Of a stretch of DNA of 35,119 nucleotides, positions 21,355 through 29,899 are shown in pieces. The position numbers and the translations under genes were made by a program. Location of the stretch: contig NZ_FOXI01000019.1 of assembly GCF_900115675.1 (NCBI RefSeq), forward strand, positions 1-35,119, in the 5' to 3' direction. The DNA comes from Halolamina pelagica. GTDB lineage: Archaea > Halobacteriota > Halobacteria > Halobacteriales > Haloferacaceae. The notes under the pieces are model-generated. The model searched no databases. It saw only the letters and a program-made list of their open reading frames with translations, and had not been told where the DNA came from. Within the stretch, counting starts at the first letter, position 1. Each line of letters begins with the position of its first letter.

Positions 21355-23420
21355 CCACTCAGCGTCGGCCAGCTCCCGCGCTGTTCGTCGACGGTGTAGG
21401 GATCACGTTCCAGCGTCACCCACTGATCACCAAGATCAAGGCAGCGGTAGAGATCGTCGTCACGCAGCCGCTTCCGAACGCGATCGTCGTCGAAGTCATC
21501 CAGCAACGCGTCGAACCGCGACCGGCTCACGCGCCGCTTGTCTCGGCCAATGATCGGCACTCGGCCACTCCGGAACGGCTTCAGGGCCGTCTTCCGAATC
21601 ACTTCGTCGAGCTTGTGCTCCCAGTCCGCTCGGTCCGCGATCCCGTACTGGAACAGGTAGTCAGCGAACTCGCGGCTATCGACGCGCGGTTCATCCTCTC
21701 GGGCGATGGCGGCATCGACGTACTGGATCACGTCCGCGACGAGCTGCTCCTGGTCGTCGTGAACGAACTCTTCGCCGTTGACCTCGAGCCGGTAGACCTC
21801 TTCGCCGTCGACGTGGAGCGTGAGGCCGCGGGCGACGATCATCGTCGGCTGGGAGCGGAACAGCCGCCGAATGATCGCCTCTCCGTCGGCGCGGTACTCC
21901 GCTTCGTCGGCGAGATAGAGCCCGTAGCGCAGAATCACACCGACGACGACGGCTAGCACCAGCGCGATCGGGATGCTTCCGACGAGCATCGTGAAGAAGA
22001 CGTAGCTGAAGAACACGCCCAGCCACGGGATACCTCGCCCGAGGACTTTCGCCCGGACGGCCTGCTGGGCGTAGGCGGCACGGACCTCTTCGCACACGGC
22101 CGGCCACGCCTCTCGCAGGGAGTAGGCCGTGAGCCCGAGCACGGCCATCGTGACCGCTCCGAGCGCGAACTGCACCTCTGGCGCGGCCGTCGCCGCCGCA
22201 GCCAGCACACGACTCCACTGGCCGTTCGCAACGCTCACGACGGCGTACGCAACTACCAGCACGCCGGCGACGATCGAGACGCCGATGACCAGGCGCTGGA
22301 TGACCAGCAGCGCGGCCGCGGGCCGGGCGTCACTCCCAGCGACTTCGGCGATCCCACGCCGGACTCGACGGACTGCATGCGGGCCGACGGCCGCGATGAA
22401 CAGGATGCCGACCAGGGCCGAACACCACAGGCCAGCGATCGAGGCCCACTCTGAACCCGCGGCACTCGACAGTGCAAACCCGAGGCCAGCGAGCTGCGTG
22501 ATTCGGTACGCCCGGCCCTGTTGTAGCACCCATGCGACCGCCGTGCAGGCCAGTGCGATCACCAGCGGAAGGACGGCGACACCGAACAGCGCCGGCGCTC
22601 CGACCACCGAGGCAACGGCGACCGGGGCGACGCCGGCGAGCCACACGCCGACGACACCGACGAGAGCAGTCCCGAGGGCCAGTCGACGGGACTGGATCAT
22701 GCGCTCGGGCACGACCTCGTCGTCGAGGCGGCGGTCGAGCAGGACGATGCTCACGGCGCTGACGACCAACACCGTGGCGATGAGTGCCCATTGCCGGTAG
22801 AGCCACTGCACGCCGATGATCGCGGTTGCGTAGGCGAGTTCCCACAACGTGCCGGCGTACGGATAGCTCCCGACGATGCCGATGCTCCACTGAATGCCGG
22901 TGCTGATGCTGCTGGTGATCGACGCGGGACCGGGCGTCGAGGGGTCGGTCTGGAGCAGCCGGACGACGGCGTCACCCGAGACCGCGACAGCGCCGAGGAC
23001 GACCACTGCGCCGGCCAGCCCGACCGCACGCCGGGCCAGTGTTGGGAGCCAGCCAACACGCTGGTCCCACGCTGACGAGACGGCACTGCTCACCCGCTTG
23101 GCGGCCGCGGGCAGGCGCGTGATCGTCTCCTCGGCCGTCGTGTCGAACAGCGCCATAAACCGGCGCTGCAGTTCGGCTTCGCTCAGTTCCTGGACCGTGT
23201 CGACCGAGAGCTTCAGTTCGGCGGCCGTCCGCTGCCGACGCTGGGCGCGAACGTCCTCCCTGACTTGTTTCTCTTCGTCGCTGAGCCCCAGGACCTTGCT
23301 CCGCCGATAGGCGACGATCGCCCCGACGAGCAGGACGACCGTGATGATCGCGGCGAGAGCGGTCTGTCCCGATGTGGTGGTCGGAACACTCACGTCACCC
23401 TGAAGCAGTAGCTCACGCAT
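21351..23420 (-). CDS. Large polytopic membrane protein
   Basis: A 689-residue protein. One membrane helix near the N-terminus (TALAAIITVVLLVGAIVAYR) is followed by a cytoplasmic helical part with a DnaJ- or SHOCT-like look (VRAQRRQRTAAELKL). About ten more membrane helices lie between residues 130 and 500. A soluble C-terminal domain of about 190 residues follows (ADGEAIIRRLFRSQ; EEVYRLEVNGEEFVHDDQEQ; VSRSRFDALLDDFDDD). ATG 23420 is used because it overlaps the upstream stop by 8 bp and the 60-residue in-frame extension is Ser/Thr/Arg-rich antisense-like sequence. By size and topology it recalls the VirB6/TraG-like channel components of secretion systems, without detectable motif identity. 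Confidence 0.85.
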   Translation of the reverse strand: MRELLLQGDVSVPTTTSGQTALAAIITVVLLVGAIVAYRRSKVLGLSDEEKQVREDVRAQRRQRTAAELKLSVDTVQELSEAELQRRFMALFDTTAEETITRLPAAAKRVSSAVSSAWDQRVGWLPTLARRAVGLAGAVVVLGAVAVSGDAVVRLLQTDPSTPGPASITSSISTGIQWSIGIVGSYPYAGTLWELAYATAIIGVQWLYRQWALIATVLVVSAVSIVLLDRRLDDEVVPERMIQSRRLALGTALVGVVGVWLAGVAPVAVASVVGAPALFGVAVLPLVIALACTAVAWVLQQGRAYRITQLAGLGFALSSAAGSEWASIAGLWCSALVGILFIAAVGPHAVRRVRRGIAEVAGSDARPAAALLVIQRLVIGVSIVAGVLVVAYAVVSVANGQWSRVLAAAATAAPEVQFALGAVTMAVLGLTAYSLREAWPAVCEEVRAAYAQQAVRAKVLGRGIPWLGVFFSYVFFTMLVGSIPIALVLAVVVGVILRYGLYLADEAEYRADGEAIIRRLFRSQPTMIVARGLTLHVDGEEVYRLEVNGEEFVHDDQEQLVADVIQYVDAAIAREDEPRVDSREFADYLFQYGIADRADWEHKLDEVIRKTALKPFRSGRVPIIGRDKRRVSRSRFDALLDDFDDDRVRKRLRDDDLYRCLDLGDQWVTLERDPYTVDEQRGSWPTLSG

Positions 23421-25011
23421 AGGCACCATCTCGAATGTCCTGCAGTGTCTGTTCGGCCTCGGCGCCGGCGTCGTGCTGGAGGATCGCGAGCTCGAACAGG
23501 TCGCGGTAGGCGTCGACGGGCAGGTGGAAGCGATCCTCGACGACGTTCGCTGCTCGGAGCTGGTGCTCGAGGTAGTACCGGAGCCCGTCGATCTCGCCAT
23601 GTTCGTCCGTGACGTTGTGTTCGCGGACGTACTCCAGCAGTTCCACCACGCCCTGCGCTGCGTTCATCTCGTCATCGAACTTCTGCATGTCTAGGTCGGT
23701 CTTCTCGACCACGTCCTCGAGTTCGTACGTCTGGACCGCTGTGTCGCTCATGTCGGTCGGATCGATGCCCGCATCAGCGAGGTCGAACTCCTGCCAGATC
23801 TCCTGTTGGTTCCAGTCGATGGCGTCGAGCAGTTCGTCGTCGGGCTCGACAGCCAACGACGCCGTCTCAGCATCGTCGTCGACGGTACGCTGGCGCTGCA
23901 CCTCGGCCTCGAGGATCGTGCCGGCTTCGTCGTCACCGCCGTCGGTGCTCGCGCGCTTCGTCACGACGGCCGTCCAGCCCGCGGCGTCCATCGCCTGCAG
24001 GCGCGCATGGATCGCCAGTCGAGGACTGATCTCGCTGAAGAGGTTGCTGATCGCGACGAGCGGGTCGTCCCCGAGGTCCCGCATCGCGCCGGCCATGTAG
24101 TCGTCACCCTCCCAGATGTCGTTGTGGCTGGCGTTCGCGAGCTTCTCGAGGTCCTCCTTCCGCTGTTGCTCGCCGAGACGCTGGGAGAGTTTCCCCTCGT
24201 CGGCCTCGGTCGTCTCGAAGCGGTTAGACCGGTAAGCGAGCCCGGCGATCACCAGCAACAGCGGGACGATCACGGTGGCGACGAACAGCCAGCCACCGAG
24301 TGTCATCGTCACCAGCGTCAGGATCTGCGTGTAGTTGCCGGTCAGCATGTGCAGCGGGGCGCGGAAGGTCAGGTAGGCGTTGACCATCCCCTGCATCGTT
24401 TCTTCGGCGCTCGGCGGCTGCGCTAACCCGAGTTTGACGGGAAGGCTGGTGCCGATCGTCTCCTGCACGTCGGCGATCGTCGCGTTCCACTCCTGCCACT
24501 TCGCGGCGTCCTCGCGGGTCTGCGTCATCTCGCTGGCTGGCTGGTGAACCATCTCCGTCAGCCCAGAGAGGCGGATCAGCGCGGTGTACCGCTGCCCACG
24601 GGTCTCGATGTGAGTGCCGTTGCCGCTCTCGTTCTGGACTTCGATTCGGCGCTCGACCGACCAGTAGAGTTCGTACGTCCCGTCGGCATCAGCCGAGAAC
24701 TCGAATTGCCCGAAGTCGCGGTTGTAGGTAAGCTCAGCGTTCCCTCCCTGGGTTTCGACGCCAAAGTCGACCACGTCCCTCGCGTCGAAGTTCTGCGGGG
24801 CAATCTCCAATGGTGCCGCACCGGCTTGGTAGATGATCGTGCCGTTCGAGGTGGACTGATGCACGTCTTCGTCGACGTAGTGGGGCTGCGTGACCGCGAG
24901 GTCGGCGGACTCGACCTGTGGGCCGGTCTGCCCGGCCACCGGCCCGACGGCGCCGCCGACCAGCGACAGCACCAGGAGGCCGACGGTCGCAAAGCGACTA
25001 ATCCTCGTCAT
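23413..25011 (-). CDS. Exported membrane protein with large outer and inner domains
   Basis: A 532-residue protein. A Sec-type signal (FATVGLLVLSLVGGAVGPVAG) occupies residues 6-26. An extracytoplasmic beta-rich domain follows (DFARDV... YNRDFGQFEFSADADGTYEL; NESGNGTH with sequons) to about 200. A membrane helix lies near 230-260 (GGWLFVATVIVPLLLVIAGL), and then a long acidic cytoplasmic region (EDLEKLANASHNDIW; LEDVVEKTDLDMQKFDDEMN). ATG 25011 overlaps the upstream stop by 14 bp. It would span the envelope and link the outer secreted proteins to the ATPase side. Confidence 0.82.
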   Translation of the reverse strand: MTRISRFATVGLLVLSLVGGAVGPVAGQTGPQVESADLAVTQPHYVDEDVHQSTSNGTIIYQAGAAPLEIAPQNFDARDVVDFGVETQGGNAELTYNRDFGQFEFSADADGTYELYWSVERRIEVQNESGNGTHIETRGQRYTALIRLSGLTEMVHQPASEMTQTREDAAKWQEWNATIADVQETIGTSLPVKLGLAQPPSAEETMQGMVNAYLTFRAPLHMLTGNYTQILTLVTMTLGGWLFVATVIVPLLLVIAGLAYRSNRFETTEADEGKLSQRLGEQQRKEDLEKLANASHNDIWEGDDYMAGAMRDLGDDPLVAISNLFSEISPRLAIHARLQAMDAAGWTAVVTKRASTDGGDDEAGTILEAEVQRQRTVDDDAETASLAVEPDDELLDAIDWNQQEIWQEFDLADAGIDPTDMSDTAVQTYELEDVVEKTDLDMQKFDDEMNAAQGVVELLEYVREHNVTDEHGEIDGLRYYLEHQLRAANVVEDRFHLPVDAYRDLFELAILQHDAGAEAEQTLQDIRDGAYA

Positions 25012-26020
25012 CTTTGAGTTCCTCCTCAACCTGCTGCAGTTCTGTGTCGGCGCTCATCGACCCGTTCCCCTGGAAGTCCTGCCGCGGTTTCGGACCGACT
25101 TCTGGACTGGTCTGCTGCTGGCGCGGCCGGCCGCGGCTGGCAGCACTCAGTCGTTCGTGCGTCTCGATGCGGTCGTTCACGGATTCCTCGATCGGCTTGT
25201 TCATGCGTTCTCTGGTGTTCTGGAGGCGGCGCTGGAGGACGTTGATCTCCTCTTTCGCGTCACTGAGGTCGTTCGCCATCTGCTCGTTCTGCTTTCGCAG
25301 ACCGTCGACGCGGGCGTCGTCGAACTCCGGAAGCGTGCATCGGAGTGAGGTGTAGTTCCCACCGGGATCAGCGGTGATGCTGTTCGTCTCTTGGACGATC
25401 TTCGTCCCGCCCCACTCAGTGTCGGAGACGCCGACGAGGCTCCCGTACTCCCCGGGTTCGAGGCGGATCACTGCAGCACCGTCTTCGTCGGCGCGACGCG
25501 GGTCGAGCGAGATGCCGAGGCCCGCAGCGATCTCACCGTTGCGATAGGGCTTCGGCGAGGAGAGGATGCCGCTCCACCCCTTGATCGGGATGAACGCGTT
25601 CGCCTCGCCCGGGAGTTCGACGTGGCGGCCCTTGTACGCCTTCGACGATCCGCCCATCTTCAGCTGGAGTTCATCGAGTTCGGTGACCTGGCTGTCACGC
25701 CGACGCCAGCCGTAGCGGTACACCCAGCCGAGGATGAGCAGTGCCGCCACCGTGGCGTAGGTCCACGGACTCCGCAGCGCACCGATCGCGAAGCGGGCAC
25801 CCCAGCGGACCATCAACCCGGCCGCCAAGAGCGAGCCGAGACCGAGGACCACTGCCGCCGCAGGGTGTCGGTCGGCCCACTCCCGGAGCGAGACTGATGA
25901 TTCGTCCTCTACCGTCTCGGGGTCGGAGATGTCTTCGAGCTCCCGTGCAGACTCGAGATTGACGAACTTCCGCTGCCGGCCAACGATGCCGAGGCGAGCC
26001 TGCAGTGACTCAAGCACCAT
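24998..26020 (-). CDS. Membrane protein with coiled-coil C-terminus
   Basis: A 340-residue protein. Two membrane helices lie near residues 56-72 and 84-98 (AAAVVLGLGSLLAAGLMVRW; YATVAALLILGWVYRYGW). A beta-rich middle follows (GRHVELPGEANAFIPIKGW; IRLEPGEYGSLVGVSDTEW), then a coiled coil (LRKQNEQMANDLSDAKEEIN then VLQRRLQNTRERM), and a Gln/Glu-rich tail. ATG 26020 overlaps the preceding stop by 11 bp; the 49 extra in-frame residues upstream are antisense-like. Its topology suits a structural subunit between the channel and the ATPase. Confidence 0.82.
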   Translation of the reverse strand: MVLESLQARLGIVGRQRKFVNLESARELEDISDPETVEDESSVSLREWADRHPAAAVVLGLGSLLAAGLMVRWGARFAIGALRSPWTYATVAALLILGWVYRYGWRRRDSQVTELDELQLKMGGSSKAYKGRHVELPGEANAFIPIKGWSGILSSPKPYRNGEIAAGLGISLDPRRADEDGAAVIRLEPGEYGSLVGVSDTEWGGTKIVQETNSITADPGGNYTSLRCTLPEFDDARVDGLRKQNEQMANDLSDAKEEINVLQRRLQNTRERMNKPIEESVNDRIETHERLSAASRGRPRQQQTSPEVGPKPRQDFQGNGSMSADTELQQVEEELKDDED

Positions 26021-26225
26021 CGAGATCACCTTCGAGGATGCGGTTAATCTCGCCTCGAACCTGGGGGTCGAGGCCGCCATCAACCTCTTCGCGGACGTCT
26101 TGGGCGACGAGTTCGACGAGCCGGGAGTTGATCCGATCCCGATCGTCGTGGATTGCGGTGAACTCACGCCAGAGTGCTTCCGGCGTGTCGATCTGGTAGC
26201 TCTTCGTCCGGTACACTAGGACCAC
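26010..26225 (-). CDS. Small helical protein, GTG start
   Basis: A 71-residue protein (VVLVYRTKSYQIDTPEALW onwards) with a helical acidic body (INSRLVELVAQDVREEVDGG; VRGEINRILEGDLDGA). GTG 26225 or 26216 is preferred, because residues from the ATG 26300 (HDHDNHHDRR) are low-GC and unlike coding sequence. It overlaps the next gene by 11 bp. Function unknown. Confidence 0.62.
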   Translation of the reverse strand: MVLVYRTKSYQIDTPEALWREFTAIHDDRDRINSRLVELVAQDVREEVDGGLDPQVRGEINRILEGDLDGA

Positions 26226-26507
26226 CTCGCGGCGGTCGTGATGATTATCATGATCATGACTGCTGGTGCTGGAAAACAGAACTCGAGCCGTGGGCAGCAC
26301 ACGGCGAGATTGGTAACGCTGCCAGGTCGAGGGAGATCTCGACCGAAATTCAGACTCTACTAGATGTTCGCGGCGTGCGCCTGACGCGCGCGTACTGTAG
26401 TTAGTAGCGCGTAGCCGTCACTGAACTCCCGCACACCTCGCACACCCCGGAGCCGGGTGGTGATTGTATACCGCATGAATGGGTGAATATTCCCGCATAT
26501 GCCGGCC
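26226..26507. other. Intergenic gap inside the module
   Basis: About 280 bp between the end of the ATPase gene and the next start, the largest gap of the module. It contains a GC-rich alternating CGCGCG stretch (about 26389-26394) and an A/T-rich palindrome-like element (TGATCATGATAATCATCA, near 26238-26256 on either strand). It probably holds a new promoter for the 26225-20599 part. Confidence 0.4.
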
Positions 26508-28865
26508 CTATCGGTCCGCCAGCGGGGCAGCAGCGTCTTCGATACCTTCCATCGCGTCCTCAAGATACTCTACCCCGACAGTGGTTAGTTGAAGGTTCTT
26601 GTAGGCCCGTTCACCGTCGCGATTTGTCCGCGTGATGTCGTCCCAGTCATCACCGAAAGCTTTCGACAGCCGTTTCCCGAACTTTGCCATCACGCCACTG
26701 TCGTCGAAGTCACGCGGTTCGCGGTCGTGATCGAGCATGAATTCATTGAACGCAGTACGCACATCTGTGCGCTTCACAGCCTCGCCTTCCCGGAACTGGA
26801 GGCACTTGCTGACGAACACCGCGACTGGCCGCCGCTCAACGTCTGGCGTGTCGTCTTCGTCGTAACCAGCGTTGACAGTGAGCCGTGTCGGCACCTCGTC
26901 GTCCCATCGACGGCCTTCGGAAAGCGGTGTCCGCAGCTCCTCGTTTCGACCGAGCGAGAGATCGACCATCTCGTGGCCGCAGTCCTCGCAGGTCAGGTCG
27001 GCGAGGTTCTCCGCGCGATCGAGCGCCTCCGACCCGCACTCCTCACACTCCTCGGTCGGCGTGAGATAGTCCACACGCGCCTGCCAGCCGTTATCGTCGC
27101 GACTCTCGGTGAAGTGGTGGTGTGAGGGGCCGGCAAAGTCCACCGGACCGAGGAACTCAATCCCGCGTTCATCGATCGCGGGCTGGACCATCCCGACGAT
27201 ACTTGCCTCGCCGGGTTTCGGCGTCAGTGTGTTGTAGAAACTCCCCCACTTGTCGTTCGCGGTCCACTCGAAGACGTCCTTGACCGTGTCGCGGTTCGTG
27301 TTGTAGACGACGTACCGGTTGAACAGCTCCCGGATCGGCTTTAGGAGGTCGGACAGGTACTGCGTGTCGCAGGACAAATGCACGCCGCTGTGGCGGTTCT
27401 CACGGAACAGTTCGGTCAGCATGTGTCCGATCGCCTCTTGGAGTGCCGCCGCCCGGGCGTCGAAGGACTGCCGGCGGTTGTGCGGTGCGACCTTCCACAT
27501 CTCTCGCATCAACAGCACGGCTTCAGCGATTCCGTAGCGCTGCTCGCGCTGTTTCACTATCGTCTCGGCAAGGTGGCCGACCGCGATGAACTGTGCGATC
27601 TCGTCGTCGATGAACGCCTGTGAGAAAACGGTTATCGTCTCCGTGTCGGCGAATATATCGCCCCAGTCGAGCGTGTAGTCGTCTTCCTGCGTCCGGATGA
27701 AGCCGTGCTGCTGGAGGTCACTCAGCGTCGAGACGATCGGCTTCTGCTTCATGTCGCTCAGCTCCTCTCGCGAGCGCACCTCTTCGGCGAGATCGGCGAG
27801 CGTCCAGTCGTCTTTCCGGTTGTTTACGTCCGTGTACGCACTCCGGATGATGCTCTCCTGTTCTGGCGTGAGCTTCGTCGCCATGATCGAGATGAGCAGC
27901 CGCTTGCTGATCTTCGATGCCGGGATGGTGAACGGGCGGACTGTGAACTCCTCGGCGTCGGTGTCGAAGGGGAGTTCCTGTTGGGTGAGTCCCGGCGTCA
28001 GGGGAACGAGAATCTCCAACTCGGGATAGGTCTCCGGGCCGCGGTCAGGATCCTCAGCGAAGGAGGGTGGGGCGTCCTGATCCTCACGACTGTTCCGCAT
28101 CGTCGCGTCGTGCTGCGGGATGTCGTAGACCCAGTTCTCACCGTCCCGGAGGCCGACGAAGTCGAGCAGTTTGAAGTCGCGTCCTTCGGTGTAGTTCTGC
28201 AGGTAGTACGCCTCCCCCTCCGTCTCGACGCCCGCTGACTTCCCCTGCCCGGTACCGCCGGTGTGAATGTTCTTCAGCGCACCCGAGAGCAGGCTGATCG
28301 CCTCGACGGTGTCGCCGAGGTCCTGCTCGGCGTCCTGAATGTGCTCGCCGATCTTCGTGTCGAACATCGTTGCATCGACGCGCGACCGAAGTTCGGTGCG
28401 GATGATCTCCTCCTCTTCGGCGATCGCGGTGCAAGAGCGGAACGCCGCACCGATGATCTGCCGTGCCGTTGCTTCGCCCACCTCAAACCCGTCACCGACT
28501 TCGGTGAGTTTCGCCCGGCCGGCGATCCGGTCACCAGCTTCGGGCGAGACGGCGGCAACGTAGGTGTTCGGCTGTTCGAAAAACTGCGTGAGTGCATCGA
28601 AAGACCAGTCGCGATGGTCGCCGACGACGCCGTCGTAGTCCTCTGGCGACGAGGTGCCCTCGCCAACGAGCCGCGGGAGCAGTGTATCGCGCAGTTGTTT
28701 CGCGATGTAGTGGTAGTGCTTCCGCTCACCGCGCTGGAGTGCCCGCGCACAGAGGCGGATTGACTCCCGAACATCCTCGTTGCGGTCCCAGTAGTCCTCA
28801 CGCTGCTGCTGGGACTGCGTGTGTTCGATGAAGGACTTGCTGTCTGTCGTGTCGTCGGTACTCAT
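26508..28865 (-). CDS. HerA/VirB4-like ATPase with zinc ribbon and winged helix
   Basis: A 785-residue P-loop ATPase. Walker A is TGGTGQGKS (about 202-210). A Walker B-like strand is AEAVLLMREMWKVAP (about 447-461), where the usual Asp before the Glu is Met-Arg. A HerA/VirB4-type sensor GVHLSCDTQYLSDL lies near 494-507. Then comes a zinc ribbon with CEECGSEA and LTCEDCGHE (about 607-630). A C-terminal winged-helix-like region (about 690-785; RTDVRTAFNEFMLDHDREPR, FGKRLSKAFGDDWDDITRTN) resembles the D5-type domain of viral and phage primases. VirB4 and HerA ATPases drive DNA or protein across membranes; a winged helix fused here suggests DNA binding. It follows a zinc-protein gene by 15 bp. 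Confidence 0.85.
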   Translation of the reverse strand: MSTDDTTDSKSFIEHTQSQQQREDYWDRNEDVRESIRLCARALQRGERKHYHYIAKQLRDTLLPRLVGEGTSSPEDYDGVVGDHRDWSFDALTQFFEQPNTYVAAVSPEAGDRIAGRAKLTEVGDGFEVGEATARQIIGAAFRSCTAIAEEEEIIRTELRSRVDATMFDTKIGEHIQDAEQDLGDTVEAISLLSGALKNIHTGGTGQGKSAGVETEGEAYYLQNYTEGRDFKLLDFVGLRDGENWVYDIPQHDATMRNSREDQDAPPSFAEDPDRGPETYPELEILVPLTPGLTQQELPFDTDAEEFTVRPFTIPASKISKRLLISIMATKLTPEQESIIRSAYTDVNNRKDDWTLADLAEEVRSREELSDMKQKPIVSTLSDLQQHGFIRTQEDDYTLDWGDIFADTETITVFSQAFIDDEIAQFIAVGHLAETIVKQREQRYGIAEAVLLMREMWKVAPHNRRQSFDARAAALQEAIGHMLTELFRENRHSGVHLSCDTQYLSDLLKPIRELFNRYVVYNTNRDTVKDVFEWTANDKWGSFYNTLTPKPGEASIVGMVQPAIDERGIEFLGPVDFAGPSHHHFTESRDDNGWQARVDYLTPTEECEECGSEALDRAENLADLTCEDCGHEMVDLSLGRNEELRTPLSEGRRWDDEVPTRLTVNAGYDEDDTPDVERRPVAVFVSKCLQFREGEAVKRTDVRTAFNEFMLDHDREPRDFDDSGVMAKFGKRLSKAFGDDWDDITRTNRDGERAYKNLQLTTVGVEYLEDAMEGIEDAAAPLADR

Positions 28866-28880
28866 GTATGGAAAATCGGG

Positions 28881-29456
28881 TTAGTCGCTCGGTTGTTCAG
28901 CTGGCTGTGCATCGGCTTCTGGTGCATCCGCCGGCACCTCGTCCGTCGTCAACACCGCGATCAGGTCGCGGAGGTCGGCCTCCACGTCGGCAATCAGCCC
29001 CGCAAACTCCTGCTGGGCGTCGAGGAGCACGAGCGGCTGGCCGCTGTGGCTGGCCTTGAACTCGCGGATGCCGTCGTCGATGTCCGAGTCGTTCCGGACC
29101 TCGATCGGGAGCTTTCCCTCCTTCAACGGGCAGTTGTGTGCGAACTTCCCGCTGCAGGTGCAGACCGGTTTCTCGCGAAGTGCGTCCTGATAGCGGGTAC
29201 TCAGGAACTCCTCCTCGTCCTCGGTATCGGCGTCGCGGAACTCGCGGTAGAGCTGGAACTGCTCTTTCTGCTGCTGGATGTGGTCGAGCAGGAAATCCTG
29301 GTAGGCGTTCTCCCGTCCGACGCGTTCGATCTTCGGCGTGATCTCGGTAAGGCGTCGGTTGGCGTACCGCTTCGTCGAAAGGCTGACCTGCGAGGAGGCC
29401 CGCCGGAACTGCCGCTCGACCTGGTCCAGCAGCGCCTCGAACCGCTCGTGCATCAT
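28881..29456 (-). CDS. Cysteine-containing helical protein
   Basis: A 191-residue protein (ATG 29456; GTG 29465 possible). Long charged helices occupy residues 1-90 (ALLDQVERQFRRASSQ; DFLLDHIQQQKEQFQLYREF). A CTCSGKFAHNCP cluster near residues 105-116 could bind a metal (C-x-C...C with His). The acidic Ala/Pro-rich tail is disordered. It probably acts with the ATPase, whose gene follows 15 bp after. Confidence 0.75.
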   Translation of the reverse strand: MMHERFEALLDQVERQFRRASSQVSLSTKRYANRRLTEITPKIERVGRENAYQDFLLDHIQQQKEQFQLYREFRDADTEDEEEFLSTRYQDALREKPVCTCSGKFAHNCPLKEGKLPIEVRNDSDIDDGIREFKASHSGQPLVLLDAQQEFAGLIADVEADLRDLIAVLTTDEVPADAPEADAQPAEQPSD

Positions 29457-29705
29457 CGTGCCCACCCTCCAAAGCCGGAATCAGCGAACCAGACGGCCCA
29501 CACGGCGGCGACGACACCGGCACCACCGAGGAGGACGAAATACCACACGCCGGTCGTGAGTAGGTAGTACGTCGAGAGGCCGCCGATGAGTAGCAGGAAC
29601 ACCTGTTTGTACCGTTACGTTGAGGAAACCCTTCGCTGCACTCGGCCTCAGTACCGCTACGAGGATGGCCAGCGCGACCGCGGCGCCGACGGTTGTGTAG
29701 ATCAT
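29453..29705 (-). pseudogene. Small membrane protein split by a 1-nt frameshift
   Basis: From ATG 29705 the frame reads a membrane helix (TTVGAAVALAILVAVLRPSA) then KGFLNV, after which it degenerates. The continuing membrane protein (RYKQVFLLLIGGLSTYYLL, TTGVWYFVLLGGAGVVAAVW) lies in another frame that opens right after a stop and ends at 29453, overlapping the next ATG. Deleting one base near 29611-29620 (TACCGTTACG) joins the two into an 83-residue protein with three helices. Either the gene is newly broken, a base was mis-called, or two small proteins are made (the second from GTG). Confidence 0.6.
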
Positions 29706-29899
29706 CAGCGCACCCCCGCGACGCGCCGGACGATCCGCGTGCCGGCGCCCCACAGCAGTAGCGTGACGATACCGACCGCAACGAGGAGCAGGCTGAGTGT
29801 CACCCACGATCCGGAGGTCTGCATCCAGATGAGCAGCGCCAGGGCCAGCGCGCCGATGAGCAGGATGCCTCGGCCACCCGGCGAGAACTCAAGCGCCAT
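29705..29899 (-). CDS. Two-helix small membrane protein
   Basis: A 64-residue protein with two membrane helices (GILLIGALALALLIWMQTSG; WVTLSLLLVAVGIVTLLLWG) and a basic C-terminus (TRIVRRVAGVR). It is coupled to both neighbours (1-bp overlaps). Confidence 0.78.
   Translation of the reverse strand: MALEFSPGGRGILLIGALALALLIWMQTSGSWVTLSLLLVAVGIVTLLLWGAGTRIVRRVAGVR

Noticed and set aside
22129-22800. Ala/Thr-rich plus-strand frame of 223 codons
   Set aside because: It is antisense to the membrane helices of the 21351-23420 gene; composition explained by that.
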